DNA of 64,000 nucleotides from Astragalus membranaceus (lineage: Eukaryota > Streptophyta > Magnoliopsida > Fabales > Fabaceae): positions 19,701,456-19,765,455 of the forward strand of contig CM076854.1 of the NCBI GenBank assembly GCA_039519185.1, read 5' to 3'. Within the stretch, counting starts at the first letter, position 1. The number at the start of each line of letters is the position of its first letter. The notes below the pieces were generated by a model, which saw nothing but the letters and a program-made list of their open reading frames with translations, had not been told where the DNA came from and did no database searches. The translations under genes and the position numbers were made by a program. Shown piece after piece: positions 10,901 through 21,786 of this stretch.

Positions 10901-12617
10901 CGCATATAGATGAAGGAAAAGCAAGTCTTCCAAGATAACTAAGGATAAAGGAAGCGCAACTTAGCCCCATTTCAAAGCCTTCTGAATTTGGATATATAAT
11001 CTCACCATATATGCTGTATAAAATTATAACTTATAAAATATCTAAGGTTTATAAATACCTATATGCTATAATTTGAGTTAGTAGACTCACAAATGAGTAA
11101 TAGCAGTTATGGGCTGTAAAATCCAATTAGGATGATATAATAAATAAAAAAAAACAAACAAAACATCAACCTTCACTCATCTCTATAAGCACCTTGAGCA
11201 TATAATGTTAGAACGGCTTGGATTTGGATAAACACTCCAGCAAAATTGTATTTCTCAAACATGGTCTCAACCTGCCATGTCAAATCACATAAAGAGTAAT
11301 AATATATTTAAAATAACTAAATATGCAAGAAAGTTTTTCCATTAAAAAAGGCCATCACAATCAGTCCACAAACCATTTTTTCGCGATTCTTTGAGGGATT
11401 AAGAGGCGGATCTGTGAGTAGAATCTTACAGTCTGGAGGATTAATCTGTCGAGGCAAATCATTTACTTAGATATAAAATCAACACAATGATAGTTGAAAA
11501 AACACTGAAAGAAGCACTAGAAGCTTACTTTTAATTCATTATAAAATGCATGATCCCACACATGACACATGTCATCCCAGTTCTGAACGATTCCATTGTT
11601 CACGGGATAAGATATATCAAGCTGATGCCGCAAGTCTGCACATCCTTCCCCCACAACAATATCCTAAACAGAAAAAATATTAAAAATTTGAAATAAGTAA
11701 ATCTCAGAAAATACCTAGGCAATTTCTTAAAAGACGTAAACCAATTTGGTTCTTGAATTTGTAAGACAGAATCAACTTACTCCCATATATTATTGATATT
11801 CCAAAATAATTCCTATAATTGCAAAAAGTAAATCAGGTTTGACCCTACATTGGTATTAGTGGGGACTATAATGACATTAAGTTAGTAATCACGGGGATGC
11901 ATTTGGAACTAAGTGAATAATGACATTGATGCATTTGCTAACAAATCCAGATGAAGGGATGAACTTGATTAACATTTTGCAATTCCAATGACCAATTTGG
12001 AATATCAACTTATCGAGCACTAAGTTGCAATGTCCTAAAATTTCAGGGACCAAGTTGGATATTTGATTCATCTTAAAAGCATTTAAAGTGCACACAATAT
12101 CGTTTATGATGAGCGGGCACGAAGAATCACTAGGAGCACATATGATAATAAATTAATAATCATAATAGTAACAACCACATCTCATAGATCAAAGTATATA
12201 TCATAATTTAGAAGTCTTAGAAGACAGGATTGGCATACCTTTAACTCTTGCTCTGTGAGAGATTCTTCGTAGCGGAGCATTGGCCTCCCAACCACACAAG
12301 GAAAAACAGAGGTAGGGAAATTCTCCCCCGCAAAACCACACTTCACATACTGCAATCACAAAATTAAAATTAAAAAATACAATGACATCAGAAGGAAAAG
12401 AAATGTAATTTATTTTAAATATAGAATTGGAAAATACCATTCATTATATATAAAGATTTATGCTAATTTGATTTGAGATTGGGGATTTTCCAAGATCCCT
12501 TGGATCCGTTGCAATGATGCTTTATTTGATTTTTTTGATATGAAATGAAATGAACAGTGGGAGAAGGAGAAGTACCCCAGTGCCGTTGTCGCAAACGACG
12601 ACGTTTTTGCCGTCCAT
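4894..12617 (-). CDS. ARP2: Actin-related protein 2, 15 exons
   Basis: Coding exons (high to low): 12617-12576, 12349-12239, 11663-11529, 11445-11374, 11271-11193, 10846-10797, 9755-9652, 9541-9473, 9392-9329, 8515-8447, 8276-8193, 7004-6946, 6260-6194, 5309-5226, 4974-4894. All introns are GT-AG, phases join cleanly, and the total is 1170 nt or 389 residues, the usual plant ARP2 length. Visible motifs are VVCDNGTGYVKCGFAG (phosphate loop 1), LLTDPPLNPSKNREKM, VIDSGDGVTHV (phosphate loop 2), VVDGYSFPHLTKRMNVAGRH and LSGGSTMYPGLPSRL, ending EGLACLSRCGQA. ARP2 is one of two actin-like subunits of the ARP2/3 complex, which nucleates branched actin filaments in the cytoplasm; plant mutants have distorted trichomes. 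The gene looks intact and is the only complete host gene here. Confidence 0.97.
5697..6016. mobile_element. MITE-like element in ARP2 intron 13
   Basis: The left end starts GCCCGTTTGTTAC and the right end is close to its reverse complement (GAAACAAACGGGC), enclosing about 320 bp of AT-rich DNA without coding capacity. Internal stretches rich in AAAATGATTTTT are themselves partly inverted. Size and terminal repeats fit a hAT-type MITE, but a clear 8-bp target duplication was not seen. Confidence 0.65.
6620..6641. repeat. (TA)n microsatellite in ARP2 intron 12
   Basis: About ten uninterrupted TA units between exons 12 and 13, followed by an AATATAAT run. A likely length-variable site. Confidence 0.8.
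7636..7801. repeat. Hairpin-forming inverted repeat in ARP2 intron 11
   Basis: The arms 7656-7689 and 7731-7764 are 34 bp each and complementary except for about four positions, with a 41-bp loop. The core of each arm is CAAGATCGGACA or its complement. An outer pair, CATGCAGTCGG on the left and CCGACCGCATGC on the right, extends the symmetry after short unpaired stretches. This fits a small MITE or a transcribed hairpin inside the ARP2 pre-mRNA. Confidence 0.7.
8641..9033. mobile_element. MITE-like element in ARP2 intron 9
   Basis: The left end TAGTGTTTGGTTAGGGGGG is mirrored at the right end, whose reverse complement starts TAGTGTCTAATTGGTTC and then enters a GGGGAGGGGA-type purine block. 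Both ends are strongly purine/pyrimidine skewed on opposite strands, so they could pair. There is no coding capacity over about 390 bp. A piece of the right end (CCAATTAGACACTAAG) occurs again near 9920. Consistent with a hAT-like MITE; the target duplication is not resolved. Confidence 0.55.
10105..10245 (+). mobile_element. Possible SINE remnant in ARP2 intron 6
   Basis: GTTCAATCCCC at about 10168 fits a pol III B box, and TAGCCTTTATCACC about 30 bp upstream could be a worn A box. The region ends in AATAATAAAAAT. No target duplication was found, so this is a suggestion only. Confidence 0.3.
10465..10512. repeat. 18-bp direct repeat flanking a 12-bp A-tailed insert
   Basis: AACATACAATATCATTTA occurs at 10465-10482 and 10495-10512, separated only by TTGTC followed by seven A. 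This is the signature of an extremely 5'-truncated target-primed retro-insertion: target duplication, a few bases of the 3' end, poly(A). It lies in ARP2 intron 6. Confidence 0.6.
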
Positions 12618-12885
12618 GCTGCGCGCGCTTCTTCTTCAGCTGCGTTCGCTGCCTTTCTGCTTCAATTTGGCTTTGAGAGTGGACTGGAGAATGGAGATGC
12701 CGTACTAATTCAGCAAGGACATCATGGTGGGAGCCTGCTTGTTCTTGTTGGAACGTCTACTCATGACAATGGCGACTAAATTAAACGACTTCACTGTTTT
12801 GTCGTTCCATTTTCCATGAGTACAATTCACATTCTCAGAAAAAGATAATATTAAAGAGTAAATTCTAGGGTAAACAGCAACTTTT
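12618..12885 (-). promoter_or_regulatory. ARP2 5' UTR and proximal promoter region
   Basis: This is the sequence directly upstream of the ARP2 start codon. The start context is GCAGCATGGAC, with G at +4. The leader is rich in AGAAG and GAAGC stretches. I see no convincing TATA box, so the transcription start cannot be placed. A degenerate repeat begins at about 12890, so the promoter may be short. Confidence 0.4.
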
Positions 12886-12889
12886 ATCG

Positions 12890-13085
12890 GTCAAAGTGTT
12901 ATTTGTTTTTAATTTCTCACTTGAATAAAAAGGTAAAAAAGTCCTTCATTGTCAAATCTATTTACCACGTTAGTCTTTTCTATTAAGTAACATGCTTAAC
13001 TCCGTTAGTTTTGATGATGTGGCACATTTAATGCCACGGTGGATGCTTACGTGGCACTGTTTGAGTGATAGGTCATATTAGTGAA
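12890..13085 (-). repeat. Degenerate dispersed repeat upstream of ARP2
   Basis: Read on the minus strand it has AACGGAGTTAA followed by an AAGGACTTTTTTACC-type phrase, in the same order as the repeat at 4240-4460. Both look like old non-coding copies of one family. The stretch 13086-13355 is AT-rich and nothing else was recognised in it. Confidence 0.35.
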
Positions 13086-13355
13086 GTGCCAGAACTATTT
13101 TGACAATAAAATATAATTTAAATTTTTTTCTCTTTCTCTTTCAATTTCCCTTTTTTTAGCAACAAAAAACTTCAGAGAATTCAAGGCATCGCAAATCAAA
13201 TATAATAGATCTACTTCAACCATTTTTTTAGAAGTGTTTTAATTGTGACGAATACTGCAACACGGCATTTGGATACCTAACTCAAGTGACTTTTGTGGTC
13301 TATTATTCAATGGTTTATTTGTAAAGTAAAACAATACGATACAAGTGACGGTTGC

Positions 13356-13595
13356 TCCGACGTGGGGTGGTACCTGCAATGACACTCCGATGTTCAAGTC
13401 AGTGAGTGAGTCAATTACAAGTAAGAGTATTGGAAAAGTGAGTACCATTAATGCTAGCATTGAATGCTTATTTATAGGTATTTGGAGTGAATGATGACCA
13501 TTGGATCTAGGTCTGAGATCTCCACCTTTGGCTGAATTTGGCCCTTTATTATTGGGCATTTAGGTGGATTGGCCATAGAGGCCCAATCCGTAACA
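13356..13595 (-). mobile_element. Tat-1 3' LTR, truncated
   Basis: On the minus strand it starts TGTTACGGATTGGGCC and matches the 5' LTR (17071-17413) over about 240 bp with few differences. The last about 103 bp of the LTR are missing; the homology stops after GGTACCACCCCAC. Because the end is missing, no target duplication can be read. Confidence 0.85.
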
Positions 13596-13938
13596 GTAGC
13601 CCCCCAAGTCGGGTCGCCTTAGGGCGGGCTAGACTTGTTGCTTTAGAGCTCGTGTTCTGTCCCCAAACGCCGGAGTGAGAGACTCATGTCATACTGAGGT
13701 TGGAAGACCGGGATGATCTGAGGGACTCAGGTCGCATCGAGTGACTCGAGGCGGTCCGTTTGTGAGAGACTCATGTCATGGCGAGGTCAGAAGACCGGGG
13801 CGAGCCGAGGGACTCGAGGCGTTCCGGTTATAGTTATGTCTTGATTTCCGCGCCTGCTAGTGAGGTCATTTATGGGACGTGTCGTTCGAGGATGATTGGG
13901 GCAATGATGGCGCTTGAAACGACGCGCCTGCCTAGGGG

Positions 13939-14543
13939 CTAGCAATGGATCGCGTAGGTGGCCCCCGCATTTTTCAAACCAAATGGCATGACCCGGTAAC
14001 AAAAATTACCGCGGTCAGTCATAAAGGTCATCTTCTCTTGGTCGGGGGGAAACATCGGGATTTGGTTATACCCGGAATAGGCATCCATGAACGATAGTAA
14101 ACGAAAACATGAAGCATTATCGACGAGCCGATCAATGCTAGGAACAGGGAAGGCGTCCTTAGGACAGGCCTTATTAAGATCGGTATAGTCAACGCACATT
14201 CGCCACTTTCCATTGCTTTTCTTAACAAGTACAGGGTTTGAAAGCCGAGTTGTATACTTGACTTCTTTTACAAAATCAGCTTTAATTAAATCATCTACGA
14301 CCTTTGAGCTCCTTTCTCTTGGCTTTGAGCTCTTTTGCGTTGGGCGACCCACTTAGCCCCGGGATTAACTGCCAGTTGGTGACAGGCGACTTTAGGGGGA
14401 ATCTCGGGCATGTCTTTTGCCGACCAAGCGAAAAGATCGGCGTGAGATTTCAGACAGAGGGCGAGCTTTGCTCTTACTTCTTCAGGGAGATCGGATCCGA
14501 TCTGGACAGTTTGGGTTGGGTCCTCTCCCAGCTGGATCTGCAC
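13939..14543 (-). pseudogene. Tat-1 pol fragment: linker and N-terminal reverse transcriptase
   Basis: The first part (14543 down to about 14300) reads IGSDLPEEVRAKLALCLK and ADLFAWSAKDMPEIPP, the linker between protease and RT. A frameshift near 14300 leads to VDDLIKADFVKEVKY, KKSNGKWRMCVDYTDLN, FPVPSIDRLVD, SFMDAYSGYNQIPM and FGLKNAGATY. These are the first RT motifs up to the catalytic DAYSGYNQI block. The sequence leaves RT right after NAGATY, before the YxDD box, so the enzyme cannot work. The rest of pol is deleted. Confidence 0.85.
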
Positions 14544-14716
14544 AAACTATCCATCAGGTTGGGATCGCCTGATTTTCTTTTTCAGCTCCCGTGCCAGCTC
14601 GTCGTCGCTCTCTTCCTCGGAGCTGTCAGGATCATACCTCGCATCGAGGTCTGTGACGTTGACCTCGGCAGCTTGACCGCTTCTTTTCTTTTTTGGGTCT
14701 TTCTGAGCTCCTGCTT

Positions 14717-15298
14717 CTACGGGGGAACCCCCTCCTCTGAGGCCTGCCTATCTGCCTTGACATGCAGATTGAAACATCTTTGGGCGGACTCTAGGTCGGC
14801 ATCAAGGGTGATTATTTGGTCACTCAAAGAGTAGAACTTCATTTTCAGGTGAACCGTCGAGGTTACAGCCCCGAGCCTTCCAAGAGTCGGTCTCCCGATG
14901 ATGCAGTTGTAGACCGAAGGGCATGGCAGCACTAAGAATTTGGTCTTGACCGTCCTTTCTAGCGGTTCCTCGCCATAGGTGACCATCATTTCCAGATAGC
15001 CGAGGGGTTTGGTTCGAGACCCGTTGAAGCCCGAAAGGTCCGATCCTCTGTAAGGGGTGAAGTCTTCCTCCGAGATCTGCAGTTTCCTTATAAGGTCGAT
15101 GAAGATGATATCAGCGGAGCTTCCTTGGTCGACCAAAATTCTTCTTACCTCGTGGTTGGCCATGGCTGCCCTGATTATAAGGGGTATGTGCTTATTTGGC
15201 TTGTCGTCCAGTAAGTCTCGGTCGCCGAACGCCAAGGGGGGCGCTCTGGGGCTGAGCTTACTGCAGAGGTGGAAGCAGCACACATGACCTCCTTCCAC
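14717..15298 (-). pseudogene. Tat-1 aspartic protease region
   Basis: The frame contains PPLAFGDRDLLDDKPNKHIP, then the active-site region RRILVDQGSSADIIF (DQGSS in place of DTGSS) and the flap/second half FLVLPCPSVYNCIIGRPTLG, VTSTVHLKMKFYS. These blocks are shared almost word for word with Tat-2, which supports one protein family. The frame is offset from the upstream gag part, with a frameshift around 15200-15290. A long reading frame on the opposite strand here is only a shadow. Confidence 0.8.
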
Positions 15299-15890
15299 TT
15301 TCTTTTCATTGTTTTGCCTGATGCCTCGACGAGGTAGCCCCCAGAGATAACCATCATTACAGGTCGGCCCTTTGATTTTCGGAAATCGCGCTCATCCTCC
15401 GAGCTTTCTTCTCTTTCTTGGGGGGCTTTACCCTTCTTCTTAGGGTCGACCTTCTCTTCCTTAACCTCGGTCTCGTGCCGGGGTGTTTTAGCCACGTACT
15501 GGCTCAGTTTTCCTTTCTTGATCAGGTCCTCAATGTCATCCTTCAGAGCATTGCATCGATTGGTGTCGTGCCCTTTGCTCCGGTGATACCGGCAGTACTT
15601 GTTGGATCTCTGTCCCGGCCTGTGTGGGAGCGGATCGGGGAACTTGACTTCCTTGAATTCAGCGTTCATACATTCCGCCAAAATCCTGGCCCTTGTTTCA
15701 TTAAGGTCGGAATATTGTTGGTGTCGGTTCCGAGGTATGGGTCTACCGTCGTTCCGGGCCTCCTTTTCATATCGAGGCTTGCTCATCCCAGGGTCGGCAT
15801 CCGACTTTCTTGCAACCGCCCCCTCTTCATGATCAATGTACTTCTGAGATCGCTGGAGGAACTCGGCAAGCGACTCAGTTTGATTTACAC
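15175..15890 (-). pseudogene. Tat-1 gag C-terminal part with zinc-knuckle-like motif
   Basis: A one-base shift after FQIDAV at about 15890 leads to NQTESLAEFLQRSQKYIDHE, then MSKPRYEKEARNDG. The motif CRYHRSKGHDTNRC (C-x2-H-x4-GH-x4-C) is the knuckle-like box of Tat gag proteins, followed by ALKDDIEDLIKKGKLSQYV. The charged KKKGKAPQEREESSEDERD stretch is a linker to protease. The frame then drifts out near 15200. Confidence 0.8.
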
Positions 15891-17009
15891 CGCATCAATC
15901 TGAAATAGACTTCCTTCCCGAAGACCGGCTTCCATGAAGAACAGTCGGAATGAATCGTCTAGGTTCTGGACCTGAGCCGCTTCCTTATTGAATCTTTCGA
16001 TGTAGTCCCGGAGAGACTCGTTCTCCCCTTGCCGGATGGCTTGTAAGACTTTCCGAGACTTTGGTTTCATCTTGGAGTGGGCGAACTGGGCCGAAAATAG
16101 CTTCGCCAGCTGGTCCCACGAGGATATCGAGTTTGGCTTGAGGGCTCTGAACCAGTCCAGTGCCAATTTTTCCAGGGTAAGAGGGAAGATCCGGCACTTG
16201 ATCTCCTCCGGGACATTCCGGTATTGCATCATCGTGTCGAAGTAATCAAGGTGACGATCGGGATCGCCAGTCCCGTCATGCATCTTCAAACCCTCCAGGG
16301 GCTTCTCTAAGTGCTTGGGCACCGGAAAGTAGTCGATTTTTGCTGTAAATGGTCCCTTTCGCACCATCGATCTTTCCCTCGGAGGAGGCCTCTCGATAGG
16401 GCACCGAACAGGGGATCCGGGAGACCGAGGACGCCGACGTTCATGCCTCGGGGGACTTCCCCGGCTTATAGAACGTCGCCTCGGGGAAGAGGATGCTAAT
16501 GATGAGTTCTGGTGAGGAGAGTCCTCGGGGTAATAAGTATCGTCCCGAGTCTCGCTTGGGGGAGTTCCAGATCCTCGTCTCCCTCTTCGACGGGGTGGCG
16601 AGCGATGGTGGTGTCTCCTCCAAGCAGGAGACCGGTGACGCCTTTTACTGGAGGTTCTTCTGCTGGGAGAGTAGGTTTGAGGAGAAGACCGATCCGGGAT
16701 GTCTCGGGCCCAGATTTCGGTAATCTCAGCCTCTAGTTGGGAGTAACGCTGACTCCTTTGCTGTTCAGCCTCGGCTTGCCTTGTCAGCAGTTGGACGAGC
16801 TGTTGAACAGCGTCGACCGGTACCGGGACTGTCTGGACAGGAGGTGGAAACTGGTTCCTGGCAGAGCTTATGTGAATTGCTCTGGACGAGTTGTGGTCGT
16901 GGGCCGAGCTGCGAGGGAGAGTAACTGCTACCCCCTCGGGGGTTTCTTGCTGTTGGTCGGGTCTAACCACGACGCTGGAGACGTTCCTCCGTCGTAGTTC
17001 TGGAGCCAT
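15885..17009 (-). pseudogene. Tat-1 gag N-terminal and capsid part
   Basis: It starts MAPELRRRNVSSVVV, has a long Arg/Ser/Pro-rich stretch (residues about 100-210) and then the retrotransposon gag domain: PLEGLKMHDGTGDPDRHLDY, FPLTLEKLALDWFRALKP, WDQLAKLFSAQFAHSK and GENESLRDYIERFNKE. The start codon lies about 60 bp inside the 5' LTR and just past the primer site, as expected. It ends at a frameshift-induced TAA after FQIDAV. Length 374 codons. Confidence 0.85.
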
Positions 17010-17050
17010 TGCTGACCAAGGAGGTTGGGGGAAAGACTAGAGTATAAGAG

Positions 17051-17413
17051 CCTCCCACTGTGGTCGCCAATGTTCTATACCGTATCTCTGACTAAGTGTC
17101 CGATCTTGAATACGAAGTCCGGTCCGAGATAGTTGGTATTGATGTTCTTGGTCAGTTAGAGTTGTTGTTCCAATCCGAGGTGGGGTGGTACCTGCAATGA
17201 CACTCCGACGCTCAAGTCAGTGAGTGAGTCAATTACAAGTAAGAGTATTGGAAAAGTGAGTACCATTAATGCTAGCATTGAATGCTTATTTATAGGTATT
17301 TGGAGTGAATGAGGACCATTGGATCTAGGTCTGAGATCTCCATCTTTGGCTGAATTTGGCCCTTTATTATTGGGCCTTTAGGTGGACTGGCCATAGAGGC
17401 CCAATCCGTAACA
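17051..17413 (-). mobile_element. Tat-1 5' LTR (17071-17413) and primer-binding site
   Basis: On the minus strand the LTR starts TGTTACGG at 17413 and ends AGAACA at 17071, giving 343 bp with TG...CA ends. One base further, TGGCGACCACAGTGGGAGG (17069-17051) is in the place of the tRNA primer-binding site and resembles the TGGCGAC-type sites of Tat/Ogre elements. A TATTTATAGG box on the plus strand, TATAAATA on the minus strand (about 17287-17296), is a plausible LTR promoter. Confidence 0.85.
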
Positions 17414-18070
17414 AGTACCAAGTCTTTCCTAGTCAGAACTTTCCCCAAACAACACTGTTTTCAAAAATCAAGTCGAAGAGATTACTGGGATGAGTCGCGG
17501 ACTATGTCGCTCTCTTTAAGACGTTTCGTGGCACTGCTCCAAGGTGCAAGCAGGCTATCAACCACGACGTCCCTAGGATAAAACAGCCCAGTCAAAACAG
17601 TTACGAAAATTCACTACACCGTGAAAATTCGCTCTAAGATATACACCCTCAATATTGTTATGAAAACCACTCTTTAGAAAATAAGCTTGGAAATGCGTCA
17701 AGCTTTCTAGAGAAGAAGAAAGAAGTTTAGGGAGAAGAGAGAAAACTTGAGGAATGATTTATCGTCAAGTTGGTGTGTCTAAGAAGTGAGGTGAGGGGTC
17801 CTTTTATAGGTGAGGAAGAGGAAAGGATTCTTTGGAATCATTAAGAGCCAATGGCACTATCCAAAAATAAATCGTTGGGAAATTAAAGAAAAAACCATTA
17901 CGTTTGACTTGATCAATACGACCATTGAAATAATCATTCCTTGGAAAAAATGGTTTGAACTCAAACATGGCAATCTCAAGGTTGTTATTTACAGACATTA
18001 TGATGTGCAAAAGTATACTTTTTGGTCGTATTTGCAAACTCGTTCATATTGCTCTTCCACTTGACTATGA
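17414..18070 (-). mobile_element. LTR-like remnant with TATA box
   Basis: On the minus strand CCTATAAAAG (17801-17810) is followed about 40-110 bp downstream by a leader rich in TTCTCTCTTCTCCC, the look of a retrotransposon R/U5 region. It directly abuts the Tat-1 5' LTR. No mate LTR was found. Short reading frames here show no domain. Confidence 0.35.
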
Positions 18071-21000
18071 TGCCCCATGATGGCTGAATTCCAGGTCCAC
18101 AAAGTTAACTGAGTGGCTTTTCAGTATCACATTATTAGCTTGTGTTCACTCTCTTTGAAGTATTGTTTAGTAAACATGCAGAGTAGTGCAAATATAGATG
18201 AATGAGTCAGTTGACACGGGGTTCTAGAGATTTAGGGTACAGACAGATGAAGGGATAAATGACAGGTTTTTGCCAAAGTCATGAAAGGTAGGTTCTCCCC
18301 AACTCAAGAAATGTGGGACTGCCCCAATTTAGCGTTGATGACGGTGAGTGCATAACTTGCCCCTATCTAGTGGTGAAAACAGCTAGGGGTGTAGAAGATG
18401 ATGAATTGGGAATGCTTTGGCTTTGAAATGAGAGGTGGGAAGCATGAGATTTTGTCTCAACCCGTGGCGTTTGGTGTTGCCCCAATTATGACAATTGGTT
18501 GCCCTGACTAGAGTTTGTGAAAGGCTGTATTTAGGATAGTGGGTTGAGAAATTGCCTTGGTGTGGTTTTATGGATGTGAATAAGGGAATGAAATGGGTGT
18601 GGAAGGTGAATTTCCCTAAAATTAGGTGGAGTGAAGGATGACGGGATTGCCCAACTTTGGAATGGTATTTCAAATGGTTGCTTTTAGTGAGACTGTGAAA
18701 GGTGACAGAGTTAAGGTTATGGGTTTTTGGAGTTGGTCGTATGGCTATATGGATTGGGTGTGGTATATGAATGGGATGGACAATGACTAAATCTCCAAAT
18801 TCAAGTGGTATGGATGATAAAAGGAATGTTCCACTTTGGGATCTAGGTGGTGATCCTAGTATAAACTTTTGGTTCTCTTTTTAGGTGAATCCCAAAGACT
18901 GTGACAGTCTTGAGTTTTTTTTTATATGATGAAAACTGCACTTGGTGATCACTAAACATTGTCTTTATATCAATGCAACTTGAATGAACCTTGGAGTGCA
19001 AGCTTTTTGATTTTTTTTTTTAACTTTCTTTTTTTTGATTTTTTTTTTGAGCAAACATATTGTAAATAAATAAACTTATTTGTCCTAAAATTAAAACTTT
19101 GAGAAAACAAAAGCAATTAGTCATTGATCGGAATGGACTTATAGGGTTGTAATGTGGCCGATGGTTAGGGGTTCATAAAAGAAACGATAATTAGGCCCAA
19201 TGAAGTGTTCGAGGGTTTATGAAAGGACGGATATTTAGGCCCAATGAAGTGTTTGAGGGTTTATGAAAGAAGAGATAATTAGACACAATGAAGTGTTTGA
19301 GGGTTTATTCAAACAAGGATATCTTATGTGTTTGATGGTATGATGTATCAGCTTACCATTTTTCTGATTTTTTTCTCTCTTATTTTTTTATATTATTTTG
19401 GTTTTTTTTCTTTTCATGAGTTTCATTTCTCTTGTGTGATTTTCACTTTCTTTCCTTTTGAGTTGAGTAAGCTGATAAAAATGAAACACCATTTTTGATA
19501 TGGAATGGATCCTTGTCTAGTGTGATTGAAAGATTTTTGATTTTTTTGGCTCAAAGTGGGTAGCAAAGGGTGTTACTATTATTATTATTATTATTTTTTA
19601 GGATATGGAGAGATGACCAAACTTCATTTCATATCATGACTACTTACTTTCTCAAAACTTAACTTTAGGACAAAAATTTATTTATTTTTGTATATTTGCT
19701 CTTTCTCTTCATTTCTTTTTACGCCCTAATTTTTGCTTAGGTTTCTCTTGCGAGTTTTCAACCTAACGGGCCTTTTTTTATGTTTTGTTTTTTGCAAAAG
19801 ACTCGCACTTGCACCGAGTGAATATAATGTTGACAGGATGTTTAAGTGGTCACTAACTTGCCCCAGTTTGGAGGAACCAAAGTGTTGGTTTATGAAATTT
19901 CATCATTGAGAACAAACCAAATAGTCAACTAGGTACTTGTGTGGAGAATATGTATTGGGTGGTCGGGGTGGGACTCGACATGTACAAGGGACGATGATAA
20001 GATGCAAAGATGTGGACACTAACTGACTCAAACAAGAGTAAATGCACATGGCATACAAGTTCACCATACGAATGCTTCATAGAGAGTTAAAATTAGTTAG
20101 AAACATGATAGAAGAAATTTTTGATAACACATTAGTTAACAAAATGGACCAATTTGATCATTTAGCATGGGATGGATGAGATGCATCGCTTTGCTGGCAA
20201 AATGGACCAATTAGTCAACCTTGTTTTGTAAGGCTAAACTTTTCCAAAGAAAAATAATCAATTAGAGTGTGTTTCGCAAGAACGTCTCATCTCTCATCAC
20301 AATTTTTTTAAGTTATGCTCATGGTTTTTTTTAAACGATTGTAATGCATGAATGAACAAACTATAATGTATAGGCATGATAAAAATGCATGAAATACATG
20401 AAGAAATGATCACTTGAAAAGACTAACTATGCTAAATGACTTTTCTTCTTGTTTTTTTTAGGGGCAATGACACATGTAGATGATACATAGTATCATTTAC
20501 GTGTTAAAATGAATGTTAACTTATTTATATTTTTGGATGATGAATGATGCAAGAATAACGACATGACTTTCTTTTATTTTTACTTTTATTTAGAAATGAT
20601 GCATTTGAACTAGGATGGCAATATGAGTGAAATGATGTATGAATGTTATGTTTTTTGTAATTCATAATAATGACGTTGCAAATGATGTGATGAACACACT
20701 ATGTGATGATGATTTTTGTGAACGATTATGAATGAACGGTGGTGCATGCTAAATGAGATTTTATGTTATATTGCTAAAAATTGTTTTTTTTATATATGTG
20801 AGGAAATGCATGATACACGCAATGATTTTTAATGCATGGAAAGGAAAATGGATGATTAATGACATGGTTTTTTGAATGAATGAGAATGTTATATTTTTGT
20901 TTTTTACTTTTTTGGAAAAGGGGAACCAGATGCATGAGCATATGAATGAATGCATGAAATGCGAATGTGTCGCGTCGGGGAATTGTAAACTTTTTATTCG

Positions 21001-21239
21001 AAGAGTAAAGTATAATTCAGGTGGTCTGACTTTCAAATGCATTTTTTCTTATATTTTCATCCACATTTCTTTTAAGAAAGGTTTTATAATTCCCTGGAGG
21101 TCATGCAAAATGAGATGTTTTTTTATGATATGCAGAGAAGAAGGAAAACAAGAATGCACGAGACATGCTTGCAAGAATAAAATAGGTTTTATTTAGGGAA
21201 ATGAGAAAAATGTATTAGTGTTTGTTTGAATGCAGGGGT
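18071..21239 (-). mobile_element. Non-coding interior of a Tat/Ogre-type element
   Basis: No gag, protease, RT or integrase motif was found in either strand over 3.2 kb. GCCCCAA-type phrases recur (about 18306, 18482, 19860), as in the 3' regions of Tat/Ogre elements. Long T-runs and AT-rich DNA dominate. Reading frames of about 90-106 codons near 20761-21196 have no recognisable content. It probably belongs to the element whose LTR is at 21787-23205. Confidence 0.45.
19165..19320 (+). repeat. 44-bp tandem repeat, about 3.5 units
   Basis: Units beginning AGGCCCAATGAAGTGTT are at 19193 and 19237, with a diverged third (AGACACAATGAAGTGTT) at 19281, exactly 44 bp apart. Each continues GAGGGTTTATGAAA. 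Confidence 0.8.
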
Positions 21240-21784
21240 ATGATTGTCCTACAAGGATTCCTAAGAGAATAGGTCTAAGGCTTTTCTATTGAGTGAACCT
21301 TTCAAATGGTAGCTCTAAAGGGTCCTAAATAAGGTTCCTAGAGCCAACGACCCCAGTTAAGAACACTGATCCTAACAATAGGCAAGCTATTAGGAGTGAC
21401 AACATTCTCAAAAAAGACCAAACTCTAGGTGAGACTTTCGTGACCACCCAACATGACGCACATCCAGTAGGTCATCACTACGTAGTCTCGTTCTAACTTA
21501 GGCTATGCTCCAGTCCGGGTATAGGACTATTCTCACGTGTGTGCAGAAGTGTGATAGTGGAGTGTGTGTAGGAGCAAAATTTCAAGTGTACCCCCAAGCT
21601 GCAAAGAAAACAACACATATGCAAAAGAAATATAGTCTTCTATCCTAAGGTTCACATATCATATAAAATATAACATGCAACAAGAATAAAAGATGAAAGG
21701 GAAATAAATACCGAAAAAGTTAAAGGTTTGGCACAACTAACCAAGTTAGGCTTGACTCTCAAAATGTCCCCAGTGAAGTCGCCA
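21240..21784 (-). mobile_element. Leader and primer-binding site of the Tat/Ogre-type element
   Basis: On the minus strand TGGCGACTTCACTGGGGAC (21784-21766) lies two bases after the LTR end. It is nearly the same as the primer site of the Ogre element at 59285, TGGCGACTCCGCTGGGGAC. Then follows GTCAAGCCTAAC, also present after the Ogre primer site (59332). The remaining leader is non-coding. This ties the element to the Ogre/Tat group. Confidence 0.75.
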
Positions 21785-21786
21785 GC

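Larger units (their letters stand above)
13356..17413 (-). mobile_element. Tat-1: Ty3/gypsy element of the Tat group, internally deleted
   Basis: The element runs right to left: 5' LTR 17071-17413, primer site, gag, protease, start of RT, then a deletion to a polypurine-like tract (GGGGGGCTAC) and a 3' LTR fragment 13356-13595. Gag and RT wording closely matches Tat-2 at 44-48 kb, so the two are relatives. Most of RT, all of RNase H and all of integrase are gone, and the remaining frames are shifted at three or more points. Confidence 0.85.

Noticed and set aside
10707..10970. Minus-strand frame of 87 codons containing GLLTGLVIDSGDGVTHVV
   Set aside because: Not a separate gene: it is ARP2 exon 6 read through both flanking introns.
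14304..16997. Many plus-strand frames over Tat-1 gag and protease
   Set aside because: Mirror frames of GC-rich minus-strand coding sequence; no independent motifs. Tat-1 has no room for an antisense gene like that of Tat-2.
20761..21196. Two overlapping frames of 93 and 106 codons on opposite strands
   Set aside because: AT-rich non-coding interior of the Tat/Ogre-type element; no motif, no splice or start context.
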